From: Jaenimonas drosophilae
Lineage: Eukaryota > Euglenozoa > Kinetoplastea > Trypanosomatida > Trypanosomatidae
Assembly (NCBI GenBank): GCA_030849065.1
Contig: JASAON010001648.1
Span: forward strand, 1-64,000
DNA: 64,000 nt
Direction of reading: 5' to 3'
Part shown: positions 26,382 through 34,901 of the stretch, one piece after another
Position numbering within the stretch: position 1 is the first letter of the stretch
How the letters are laid out: each line of letters begins with the position of its first letter
Notes under the pieces: model-generated
Told to the model about the DNA's origin: nothing
Databases searched by the model: none
The model's input: the letters and a program-made list of their open reading frames with translations, nothing else
Translations under genes and position numbers: made by a program

Positions 26382-29300
26382 TCACGCCTCATTCACCAGG
26401 CCCGAGTACTCCGCACCGAGAGTGGCAATGTGACAGACTGGACAGACGGCACCCTTGTGCGAGGGATGGGCAGGTGCGCGGCAGTAGCTGCAGAAGATGG
26501 ACTCCACGTTTCCGCGGTACATGATCGTGTGTGAGACGCTGCAGATGGTGAAGGGATTCCTCTCATCAAAGTCAAGCGGCGAGTCGTCGGTGGGATTCTT
26601 ATCAGCTTCCGCAATGATGGCCGTGGCCTGCTTTGCCTTGGTCGGCGCGGGCTCTTGCTCCAACAAACGCCGAGCAACACCAGCGGCCATCTTGAAGTTC
26701 TTCTTCTTGTATGCCTTGGTCATTGCCTGAGACAGTGCCAGAGTGAGATGGGTACGGTGCAGCTTAAAGTGAGTGAAGTACAGTGACAGCTCCAGGGCAC
26801 GATTGGAAGAAGGTTCTTCGTTGCGGAGGGCGAGCTGCACGGACAATGCACGAGCGTACTCTTGGGCCGTGGATATCAGCTCGCGCAACGTTCTCTTGTC
26901 TTCATCAGACTGAACACTCGTCAGGACCGCCTTCAAGAGAATGTCCTCGAAGCTCTTCAACGCGTCAGCGAAGCGACCCTCAACGAACAACTGAAAGGCC
27001 GTACGAAGCACATCGGTCAGGGTCGGTACGTAGTTGGGCAGCATAGGCATCGTGCGAGGGCTCCCGCGGCCATCCACGTCTTGACGCGTCACAAAGCAGG
27101 TGGAGGACGGGGCGTACATGCCTGGTCGAGAGGCATTCACCGAGGCCCACAATGCAATCATGTATGGCTTCAGGGGAAGTGGATCCGCCAGCGCAATCTG
27201 GCGACGGAGTAGATTCAAGGCCGTGGCGAATGATCCAGCAGCGACGTGCACTGCCGGCGATGAACTGACAGCCGTCCACTGTTGTGAAATGGGCGCGTTG
27301 GTGCGCGGAATGACGAATTCAGCGCCGGCCTCAGACGACTCCACCGCCTCCACGGCTGCATTGACATCTAAGTCGAGGTCATCCTCATCCCACCCTCCAG
27401 CTTCCTCGCCATCTTCATCCTGGAGATCGTCCTCGTCAGCCGGTAGCATGCCATCCGCATCATCCTCATCGTCATTCCAGCCCGCACCCACGTGGTCATC
27501 CTCCAAGGCAGGCTCCACAATGGCGTCGAGTGTACCTGGTTCCTTCAGCAGGCGTGCAAAGAAGGTATCCTCTGTCTTGAGGAGTGGCCAGTTATCGGTA
27601 CATGGGGTTCCAACGATGAGTGGAGAAGCAGGTGCGTACTTCATCTGGCGCACATTCTCGGCAACTTCAGGCTCCATGTGTGCGAGGAGCTCCTCCGCAA
27701 GGTCATCCAAGCCATTGGAGGCTGCAGTGAGATAGGCAAGGGGAAGTTGGCCAGCTCTCGCCAAGATCTGGACGCGCTGCTGCACATCACCAAGAAGAAG
27801 ACCATGCTGTACCTTGAAGCTCTCGTCATCGGTGGCATCAATCAAGTGGCCCAGTGTGGCTGTGTTCTCCGTGAGTGCGCAAAGGAATCCTGAGTAGTGG
27901 TAGTTTCCTGCATTGTTGCTGGCAAATTGAGAGAGCTGAATGTCTCCGTACTGGATCGCCACCTCCGCCAATCGCCGCCAGATGGAAGCCTTGTTCAAGG
28001 TTTGAGCAGAGGCCTTGGCGATCTCAATGGAGCCACACTCAAGAGCTAGGTTGAATCTCGTCAAGGGGTCTGACACAAAGTGGAGGGCAATCTCTGCGTG
28101 GCCGTGCTTGCGAAGGTAACCGACCAACGCCTGGCCCTTGAGATCGTTGCGCTGAATGATCTGGATAACCTCACGGTACGCATTTTGGTGCAGCTTCAGC
28201 TTTAGGTTGAGTTCAAAGTTATCGAGGGTCGACGAAGACAAGCCACCTTCGCGGTGAAGTGCCCAAATGCGGTCTCCCACTGCCTTCACCAGATACACCA
28301 CATTCCGAAGAGAACTAATGGTGCTATATTCCCCCGTGCGCAGGTTGCAATAGCTCAGGTGGTTAGATGTAGTGAAGTACAGGATGTCACGCTGCTCGTC
28401 AAACACGACGGACTTGACTCTCCACGACGATTCTGCCACTGTGGCGATGTGCTTGAAGCTCTTCGTCATGATTGTGATGGAATTTTTGGATACAAAGGCA
28501 ACCTTGGAGCCATGGCGATCCCAATAGACGTACTTGAGTCCAGGAATGACCGCTTCCGCCAGCGTACCCCGCTGAGCAATGTGGTATAGAAGAGCTGTAT
28601 CTCCTCGTTGACACACAACGCAGCCAGGCGGTCCGGGGTGCAAACTCGTGCACTCAATATCCACCTCCTGGATAGTCTCTTTTGGATGGAAGGTCTTGAT
28701 TTTCAGTTTGCCACCAACCAGCATGGCTGCCTTATGGGGGCCAATGAAGAAGAAGCGCTGAGCTTGGGTTGGTGAGACAGGTGAGCTGTAGCCCTGCGAT
28801 CGACCGAATGGATTGACAATCCGGACGCGTTCATCCTTGTGAAAGGCAATCGCCACCTGTGACGTGCCAGGGTCGTACGAGATGGCGTCCGGCGTAACTT
28901 GTTGGCTGTCAAGCTCAAGGTTTCGTTCCACCACTTTCAGGGTTTCTAGGTCTGCCTCAACTATCATTCCCTTCTCCACGTAAAAAATCGTCTTGTCATC
29001 ACGGAAGGTAAAGGGCTGACGCTCACGGAACAGCTTGAAGACAATCAAACCTGAATCGTGGCCGGCGGCAATGAGATGACGGCTGGGGTGTATCGCCAAC
29101 GTCCAATAACGATCGTAGTCGCGCTCGAACAAGGGAGTTGAGCGCGTCGATCCAGAAGCATTCACCGTACTTACCATAATGGTGTTGTCCTCTCCATTGG
29201 AAATGATGAATCGGTCTCCAAAAAACTTGACACAGGACACGTTCTTCTTGTGGCAGTAGAAGGTTCGGGGGTTGCTGCAGTCGTTTAAGTACCATTGGCG

Positions 29301-29957
29301 CACGGTGCAATCGTCTGCACAGGAGAAGACAATGGGCTCTGTGGGGTGAAACTCTGCCCAGTTCACACCGCGGGAGTGCCGCTCAAGTTGGTACTTCACA
29401 GTGACATCGCTGCTCCCCAGAAGATCCTGCGCTAAGTCGCTCTCTTGACTGGCCATTCCGAGGTTACTCAAATCCCACACACGGACGGTAGAGTCCAAAC
29501 TTGCCGACACAAGAAGATCCAGCTTTTGGTGGAACTGAGCGCACATGACGTAGTGGTTGTGCCCCGGGAGAGTGGCAATGCTGCAGCGGCTCTGCCAGTT
29601 CCACACACGAATGGTGTAGTCATCTGAAGCAGACACAATCCACGGTTTCGTTAGATGAAAGAAGGTGGTGCGCACGTAATCCGTGTGGCCAGAGAGGGTG
29701 TAGAGGCATCGTCGAAGCTTATAGTTCCACACCTTCACCATGAAGTCGTCACCACCAGAGACAAAGAGTGGCTGCACGGAATGGAAGTCAACGCAACGAA
29801 CGGAGCCTTCGTGGCCAGCAAATGTATCGACGGAGGTATTGCGGTCATAATCCCAGATCTGGATGGAGCCATTGTGTAGTCCACACAAGATCCATGAGCG
29901 CTGTGGGTGGAAAGAGAGACCCTTTACGCGTGACGAGCGTACGTCAAACTTAAGCAT
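26382..29957 (-). CDS. COPA: Coatomer subunit alpha (alpha-COP)
   Basis: A 1,191-residue COPI coat subunit for Golgi-to-ER vesicle traffic (human COPA 1,224). The N-terminal WD40 propeller is highly conserved, e.g. FVSGGDDFMVKVWNYKLRRC, SASDDYTIRVWNWQSRC and GHNHYVMCAQFH, followed by a second propeller-like half and an alpha-solenoid. A strongly acidic linker (DDEDDADGMLPADEDDLQDE, about 840-890) precedes the C-terminal epsilon-COP-binding domain. That domain ends with a Cys-rich segment (CSYCRAPAH and CPVC). ATG 29957 gives MLKFDVRSSRVKGLSFHP, aligning exactly with the family N-terminus; the frame extends only to a GTG eight codons earlier. Confidence 0.96.
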   Translation of the reverse strand: MLKFDVRSSRVKGLSFHPQRSWILCGLHNGSIQIWDYDRNTSVDTFAGHEGSVRCVDFHSVQPLFVSGGDDFMVKVWNYKLRRCLYTLSGHTDYVRTTFFHLTKPWIVSASDDYTIRVWNWQSRCSIATLPGHNHYVMCAQFHQKLDLLVSASLDSTVRVWDLSNLGMASQESDLAQDLLGSSDVTVKYQLERHSRGVNWAEFHPTEPIVFSCADDCTVRQWYLNDCSNPRTFYCHKKNVSCVKFFGDRFIISNGEDNTIMVSTVNASGSTRSTPLFERDYDRYWTLAIHPSRHLIAAGHDSGLIVFKLFRERQPFTFRDDKTIFYVEKGMIVEADLETLKVVERNLELDSQQVTPDAISYDPGTSQVAIAFHKDERVRIVNPFGRSQGYSSPVSPTQAQRFFFIGPHKAAMLVGGKLKIKTFHPKETIQEVDIECTSLHPGPPGCVVCQRGDTALLYHIAQRGTLAEAVIPGLKYVYWDRHGSKVAFVSKNSITIMTKSFKHIATVAESSWRVKSVVFDEQRDILYFTTSNHLSYCNLRTGEYSTISSLRNVVYLVKAVGDRIWALHREGGLSSSTLDNFELNLKLKLHQNAYREVIQIIQRNDLKGQALVGYLRKHGHAEIALHFVSDPLTRFNLALECGSIEIAKASAQTLNKASIWRRLAEVAIQYGDIQLSQFASNNAGNYHYSGFLCALTENTATLGHLIDATDDESFKVQHGLLLGDVQQRVQILARAGQLPLAYLTAASNGLDDLAEELLAHMEPEVAENVRQMKYAPASPLIVGTPCTDNWPLLKTEDTFFARLLKEPGTLDAIVEPALEDDHVGAGWNDDEDDADGMLPADEDDLQDEDGEEAGGWDEDDLDLDVNAAVEAVESSEAGAEFVIPRTNAPISQQWTAVSSSPAVHVAAGSFATALNLLRRQIALADPLPLKPYMIALWASVNASRPGMYAPSSTCFVTRQDVDGRGSPRTMPMLPNYVPTLTDVLRTAFQLFVEGRFADALKSFEDILLKAVLTSVQSDEDKRTLRELISTAQEYARALSVQLALRNEEPSSNRALELSLYFTHFKLHRTHLTLALSQAMTKAYKKKNFKMAAGVARRLLEQEPAPTKAKQATAIIAEADKNPTDDSPLDFDERNPFTICSVSHTIMYRGNVESIFCSYCRAPAHPSHKGAVCPVCHIATLGAEYSGLVNEA

Positions 29958-30210
29958 CCCTCCAAATCTAACTTCTTCCACTACTTAGGCGTCTATCGTG
30001 GACGCACTCAAACCAGCAAGTGTGTGCGGCAAAGCTAAAAACTAGACCAGCAAACATTGAAGATGATGGAGAATACAAAGTTGGTGAAGCTGTTATTCAT
30101 AACATTCAGCAGTCCGTAACAATTTTCGTCGTTGTGCAACATTCAGCTTCACAACAGCAGTTGAAAGCGGAGTAGCAGGTGGATGAAGATTTTGCCGGGA
30201 CTGTTCCTCG

Positions 30211-30984
30211 TCAAACCTCCACAGTGGAGCAACACCCGTACAACGTAGCGAGATGTGGAGTTAGTTTCGGCCTCCAGAAGGCAGCAACTACGGATCCCAC
30301 CTTCCCAAAGCGGAACTGCAAGCGGCGCTCGTGGGAGTATTTTCCAGAGACGCACAAAAACACATACACGCCCCCCAGCACGCCCGTTACAGCTGCACCA
30401 TAGAGGCCAATCACCGAGAACACAACGACGAGCAAATTGATGCGGTCGCGGCTAAAGCGTTGAAGCATGACAACCGTTGGCTTCCATCCTTCGTTTAGTG
30501 CCTCGGCAGCACCTTGCCTGTTCAGTTCCACGTTCAAGTAGTGGATAGAAATAGACAGGCCGAATAGGCAAAGTAGGCAGGCTGAGAGTAAAAAGGTTAC
30601 GAAGAAGGCCATGTTCCCGATACCGATGCATGCGCCAATGATGTTGCAGTGATGATCGAACTCACCCACCATCAAACGACACCGCGGGCAGCGATGGCTG
30701 AAGGAGGAGGAAGAATTGAAGCCGGGATCTACAACAAGAACCGCGAATAAGTTGCCAAGGGAGAATACTACCAAGGCCACCAACGTTAAGCAGCACCACA
30801 TCGTAAAAGCAGGCGAGTAGGTCGCCATGAGCAGAGGAGAGAAGAGCACAAATCGGTAAAAGATGATGCCCAGTGCAGCCACGCCGACAAACAGCAAGAC
30901 ACCAAAATAAAAGTCGGTTGACACATTGAAGCCCAGAATATCTCGTCTGGACAGTGTGGGCTTGCTGGCGCCATTCGGTGGCAT
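30211..30984 (-). CDS. DHHC-type palmitoyltransferase with reduced zinc-binding region
   Basis: A 257-residue membrane protein with four predicted helices (about 26-48, 58-82, 120-145, 180-215). Between helices 2 and 3 is HRCPRCRLMVGEFDHHC followed by NIIGACIGIGN. This matches the DHHC cysteine-rich domain that S-acylates proteins, and the catalytic DHHC and distal Cys-Gly-Asn are kept. However, the first Cys pair is absent, one later Cys is Met, and the usual Trp after DHHC is Ile, so zinc binding is probably altered. It likely resides in Golgi or endomembranes. Start is ATG 30984. Confidence 0.8.
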   Translation of the reverse strand: MPPNGASKPTLSRRDILGFNVSTDFYFGVLLFVGVAALGIIFYRFVLFSPLLMATYSPAFTMWCCLTLVALVVFSLGNLFAVLVVDPGFNSSSSFSHRCPRCRLMVGEFDHHCNIIGACIGIGNMAFFVTFLLSACLLCLFGLSISIHYLNVELNRQGAAEALNEGWKPTVVMLQRFSRDRINLLVVVFSVIGLYGAAVTGVLGGVYVFLCVSGKYSHERRLQFRFGKVGSVVAAFWRPKLTPHLATLYGCCSTVEV

Positions 30985-31349
30985 TCTTTGTACGTCCTAC
31001 ACTAAAAGGTTTCACAAAGAGAAGAGGAAGAAGCAAGGTAGTGAGTGGGCGCCACAGTATCATTCATTCCATGAGCTGACAATGAACCTACTAATCGCTG
31101 GCAATGAAGGGCACGGTCGATTTCTCATCAGTTCCCTTGTGCGGAATTAACGAATCGTGATTCTGGTGGGGTCATGGCTGCTCTCCATGTAAACACGTAT
31201 TCCACTACCATCCCGCAGTATTGGCACGACGTCATGGAAACACGCAATAGACACGAAGGGAGCACACCAATCAACCACACTCAACGAAGGAAAGAATTAG
31301 ACCTCTTATCACTGCTTCACGCAGATCCTATTTCATCGTTCACATGCCC
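30985..31349. other. Intergenic spacer, nothing recognised
   Basis: 365 bases lie between the DHHC and GAR1 genes. No convincing coding frame, RNA gene or repeat is seen. Confidence 0.6.
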
Positions 31350-32027
31350 TTAGAAGCCACGGCCACGACCGCCACGTCCGCCGCCGAAGGAGCCACGGCC
31401 ACCACCGCCGAAGGAGCCGCGACCTCCACCAGCACCACCGCGACCGCCACCGAACCCACGGCCTCCGCCCGCACCTCCGCGGCCACCGCCAAAGCCTCGG
31501 CCACCGCCACCGCCACCGCGACCACCACGGCCGCGAGGACGTGGGGGGTCTGTGAATGCACGCATAGGGGTGAATTGTGTGGGGGAGATGAAGACCTTGT
31601 CGCCTTCATTGATGGAGGCGGCCTGTACACCAGGAACGGGCTTGACGGAAAACATAACGTCGGTGGTGTTTCCCAGAATCTCCTCAATCTTGCCAATCTT
31701 GGCCTTGTTTTCCGTGTAGACGAAGGCGTTGAAGCGCGGCACGACGGAACCAGAGGAGGCCACCTTGTAGACTAGTTCGCCCTCGGAGGCATTCATGAAG
31801 GTGCCAACAAGCTCAATCTGCTCCGGAGGGTCAGCCTCCATGGAGTAGCCACCACGGCCACCGCCACGACCGCCGCCACCACGGCCTCCGCCGAACCCAC
31901 GACCGCCGCCAGCGCCTCCGCCGAAGCCGCGGCCGCCGCCACCACCGCCGAAGCCGCGGCCACCGCCACCGCCGCCTCTACCGCCGCCAAAGCCGCCGCC
32001 GCCAAATCCGCCACGAGCCATCACCAT
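31350..32027 (-). CDS. GAR1: H/ACA snoRNP protein GAR1
   Basis: A 225-residue component of H/ACA ribonucleoproteins, which guide pseudouridylation of rRNA in the nucleolus. A conserved core (PPEQIELVGTFMNASEG, ARIG-like KAKIGKIEEILG, VMFSVKP, GDKVFISPTQFTPMRAF) lies between two Gly/Arg-rich domains of FGGGRGG type repeats, one at each end. These are typical arginine-methylation and RNA-binding tails. Start is ATG 32027 (a second ATG is two codons on); the frame extends to a TTG, but an AG after a pyrimidine-rich stretch lies between. The GC-rich repeats create long false frames on the opposite strand. Confidence 0.93.
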   Translation of the reverse strand: MVMARGGFGGGGFGGGRGGGGGGRGFGGGGGGRGFGGGAGGGRGFGGGRGGGGRGGGRGGYSMEADPPEQIELVGTFMNASEGELVYKVASSGSVVPRFNAFVYTENKAKIGKIEEILGNTTDVMFSVKPVPGVQAASINEGDKVFISPTQFTPMRAFTDPPRPRGRGGRGGGGGGRGFGGGRGGAGGGRGFGGGRGGAGGGRGSFGGGGRGSFGGGRGGRGRGF

Positions 32028-32381
32028 TTTGACAGGAAGAATGCTACAACAAACCACAAGAAGAAGGAACAAAAGGGAAATAGTTGTGTCAGATTACACC
32101 ATCATCCAAAGCTACATCATGATCCATGGCAATTCAAAGTCAAGCAATCCACATGCGTCAGAAACCTGTCTGCCTCTCTCCAAGAAGCTTCACACAAGGC
32201 TTGGAAGAAAAAGGTGATGAGCAATGATAGACGTGGGCATCAGCCGCTGAGTCAGGTGAAGCAACGTGTGCCATGGTGGCGGAGATTTAGTTCATGTTGA
32301 AGAAAAGTTGGAGAAAATATTTGGTAGTCTCACATGATGGAATCCTGTCGGTTCCTCATGTAGATTTCTTCGATACCCTCT
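32028..32381. other. Intergenic spacer upstream of GAR1
   Basis: The part next to GAR1 reads on the coding strand as a C/T-rich stretch ending in TTGTAG, a likely splice-acceptor region. Nothing else is recognised. Confidence 0.6.
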
Positions 32382-33674
32382 TCACTTCTGAAGGAACAGT
32401 TGAGAGCACAGCACGCCGAAAACGAAGGAGATACTCATCAAGAGCAGCGTACGCTGGTGACGCCTGGCAAAGGCACGACTGAACGGGCAGAGTGGCCGAT
32501 TCGGATCATCCAGTGCCATCACTGTCTCTCCCTTCTTTTGGAAGAAGGGGCACTTGCCACCGCTGGGGTCCGCACCTGCCGCTCGCATTTGCTCTGCATT
32601 GACGGGTGGGTGGCCAGCCGGTACCGTGCCGTCTGCCGCATTCGTCTTGTTCTGGAAAAAAGGGCACTTGCCACCGCTCGGGTCACTGCCGTCGGTTGGA
32701 GCAGCCGGTTGGTCCTTTGGCTTCTTGCGCGACCGCATCACCGGGCAGCCACCGCTGTTCGCCTGCTCCTCCAGACGCAAGGCCTTTGACTCTAGTCGCT
32801 CCTTATCCACGCTCGCCATGATGGGCACAAACTTTTCTGCTGCGGCTGGGGGAAGTCCGAGGCTGATGAAGTTCAACGTTGAAGCCGACACGAAGGACAT
32901 GTAGTTCCACTCCTTGGAGGAGGTGGTGAAGATGGCGCGGTAGTCATGCATGAGCTGTAAGGCTTCATCCAGCGACGGAATATCATCCTTGTAGTAGAAC
33001 GTTGCCTCGCAGCCATCAATGTTGGTGCGAGTGTGGTCGGCTCCATTCAGTACAAGGGCGACGGCGACATCCAGCTGTGCCTCGGGTACGTCGTAGTCAC
33101 CCTCAAACATCTTCGCCACCTGGTATTGGAAGCAGTGGTGCAAGAGGCTGTCTCCCTTCTTGTCAGTGACTGTGGTGGAGGCACCACGTTCAATGAGAAA
33201 GCGAACATCACCCAGTCGTCCATGACTTACCGCAAAGGTCAAGGGAGTGAAGCTGTGTGAGTTCTCGCAGTCCACGATGGCACCTTGGTCAAGCAGCAGC
33301 TCCATCGCCACACGCTTCCCTTTGAAGGAGGCGATGTGGAGTGGGAACCACCCATCAGCGGCAGGCACATTCACCTCCGCCTTGTGCTTGAAGAGAAGCT
33401 TCATGAGGTCTACATCACCTTCCGAGGCAGCGAAGTGAATGGGAGTGTAGCCCTTGTGGCTGCCTGCCTCCTCCGAAGCGACGCTGGGACTTGCACCGGC
33501 CTCAAGGAGAATCTGAGCAATGTGGGCATGTCGAGCCTTGACTGCGATGTGGAGAGGGAAGAAACCATCGGGGTTGGGCGTATTGACGAAGGCCTTGAGT
33601 CCGTTGTTCAGGCCTTCCTTAAGGCCGTCGGCATCTGCCGTAACAACGAGAGCAATCAGGTCCTCCACCGACAT
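32382..33674 (-). CDS. Ankyrin-repeat protein with four Cys-Pro motifs and a tail anchor
   Basis: A 430-residue protein. Five or so ankyrin repeats fill residues 20-200 (e.g. GFFPLHIAVKARHAHIAQIL, YTPIHFAASEGDVDLMKLLF, GWFPLHIASFKG). A helical segment follows, then a low-complexity region with four Cys-Pro motifs: GGCPVM (C310), GGKCPFFQ (C337 and C375, in a duplicated DPSGGKCPFFQ unit) and PLCPFS (C396). The C-terminus is one hydrophobic helix at about 410-428, a tail anchor. CP(F/V) motifs with this spacing and a tail anchor recall the heme regulatory motifs of heme oxygenase-2, so redox or heme sensing at a membrane is possible but unproven. ATG 33674 is used; the frame extends to a TTG. 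Confidence 0.75.
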   Translation of the reverse strand: MSVEDLIALVVTADADGLKEGLNNGLKAFVNTPNPDGFFPLHIAVKARHAHIAQILLEAGASPSVASEEAGSHKGYTPIHFAASEGDVDLMKLLFKHKAEVNVPAADGWFPLHIASFKGKRVAMELLLDQGAIVDCENSHSFTPLTFAVSHGRLGDVRFLIERGASTTVTDKKGDSLLHHCFQYQVAKMFEGDYDVPEAQLDVAVALVLNGADHTRTNIDGCEATFYYKDDIPSLDEALQLMHDYRAIFTTSSKEWNYMSFVSASTLNFISLGLPPAAAEKFVPIMASVDKERLESKALRLEEQANSGGCPVMRSRKKPKDQPAAPTDGSDPSGGKCPFFQNKTNAADGTVPAGHPPVNAEQMRAAGADPSGGKCPFFQKKGETVMALDDPNRPLCPFSRAFARRHQRTLLLMSISFVFGVLCSQLFLQK

Positions 33675-33954
33675 GAATGATATTGAGTGCGGATAATGAA
33701 TGTAGTCGTATGTGTGATATGCTGTGAAGAGATGAAGCAACGAAAGCAAGAGTACAGCAACCCATCATTGCCAGTGAAGGAAATCATCAACCCGTATCGT
33801 ATGAATGTGTCTGGCAGCAACGATCTTTTGTAGCTTGCGCATACGCCCCAGCAAGCACATGAGCTGAACGCGACGATGCAGCGATTGTAGACAACATCAG
33901 CATTGAAAAAGAATAACTCAACGACGAAAAAAAATCAACCTGCACGGCGCAGCC

Positions 33955-34743
33955 CTACGCCAGGACAGAAGCACCGCCAACACCATCCTGTTGTTTCCAC
34001 CAATCCACGAAATCGTCCATCGCCGTCGGCCACTTCGAGTTGGTTTCATATTTAGACCAATGAAGGACAGAAAACATGAACTCACAGAGTTGTCGCCAGA
34101 GGTCACGTGTGATGTCTCGTCGGTACTCCGTCTTGATCCAGCGGTTCCACATCTCCGTCTGTGGGCAGTCCTTGAAGAAGACTTCCCACGCGGCGATCGC
34201 ACGCGGGCGAGACATGAGTCGGTCGGTCTCGCCGCGAAGATAATCGTACAAGAAGTTGTAGGCCTCACGAAATCCGTCTCCCTTGCGACGGACATCCGCC
34301 ACCCACTCGTTGAGCTTTAACTTGAGCTCTGGCATGGCTTCAATGGAGTGGCGGTACATTGTCAGGGCCCACTCTGCGTGAAAGATGGCATCACTGTGAA
34401 TGGCACCTAATCTCCAAAGAAGAACCATCATCTCCAGTGAGCCTGGTTGGAGGGAAAGATCATTGAGAAGCTGAGCGATTCCCTTCGGTCCGAGTGCGTC
34501 ATCCCCATCGCCGCCCTTGTCCAGCTGTCTAAGCCGATCAAAGGCGGCCTCCATCTCGTTGAAGGAGCCCTTGTTGGTGAACATGGCGGAGGTGAGCTTA
34601 ATCACAGAGGAACGTGCTCCGGCAGCACCTCGCTTGTCCGTCCCACCTGCGGCCGCAGATTTGTTGGCATCGTTGGAGTTCCCCGTGAGTAGTGGGCCCG
34701 CTATGGTTGTCGGCGCTTTGGAGCCATTTGACTTGCTGCGCAT
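33955..34743 (-). CDS. DCN1-like (PONY domain) cullin neddylation factor
   Basis: A 262-residue protein. After a disordered basic N-terminus (1-50), residues 55-255 follow the DCUN1/DCN1 PONY domain: LLNDLSLQPGSLEMMVLLWRL, FHAEWALTMYRHSIEAM, FREAYNFLYDYLRGE, AIAAWEVFFKD, and RDITRDLWRQLCEFMF, then DFVDWWKQQ. DCN1 acts as an E3 co-factor that helps attach NEDD8 to cullins. The acidic/aromatic DAD-like patch sits in the last helices as in the family. Start is ATG 34743. Confidence 0.85.
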   Translation of the reverse strand: MRSKSNGSKAPTTIAGPLLTGNSNDANKSAAAGGTDKRGAAGARSSVIKLTSAMFTNKGSFNEMEAAFDRLRQLDKGGDGDDALGPKGIAQLLNDLSLQPGSLEMMVLLWRLGAIHSDAIFHAEWALTMYRHSIEAMPELKLKLNEWVADVRRKGDGFREAYNFLYDYLRGETDRLMSRPRAIAAWEVFFKDCPQTEMWNRWIKTEYRRDITRDLWRQLCEFMFSVLHWSKYETNSKWPTAMDDFVDWWKQQDGVGGASVLA

Positions 34744-34901
34744 GGCTGCCTACAGAACCTACCTCTATGGTACACACAAAGAGACCAACAAAGAAACAAG
34801 TGCTCCAAAAAAAAAAAAAAATCATCTTGGTACGACCACATGTTGGTGCATATTACCTTGTACTCATAATTCAGTCTTGCTTGGGTTGTATGAGATGGGA
34901 A

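Noticed and set aside
31344..31775. Plus-strand Ala/Thr-rich frame
   Set aside because: It is the complement of the GC-rich Gly/Arg repeats of GAR1, which give open frames in several phases.
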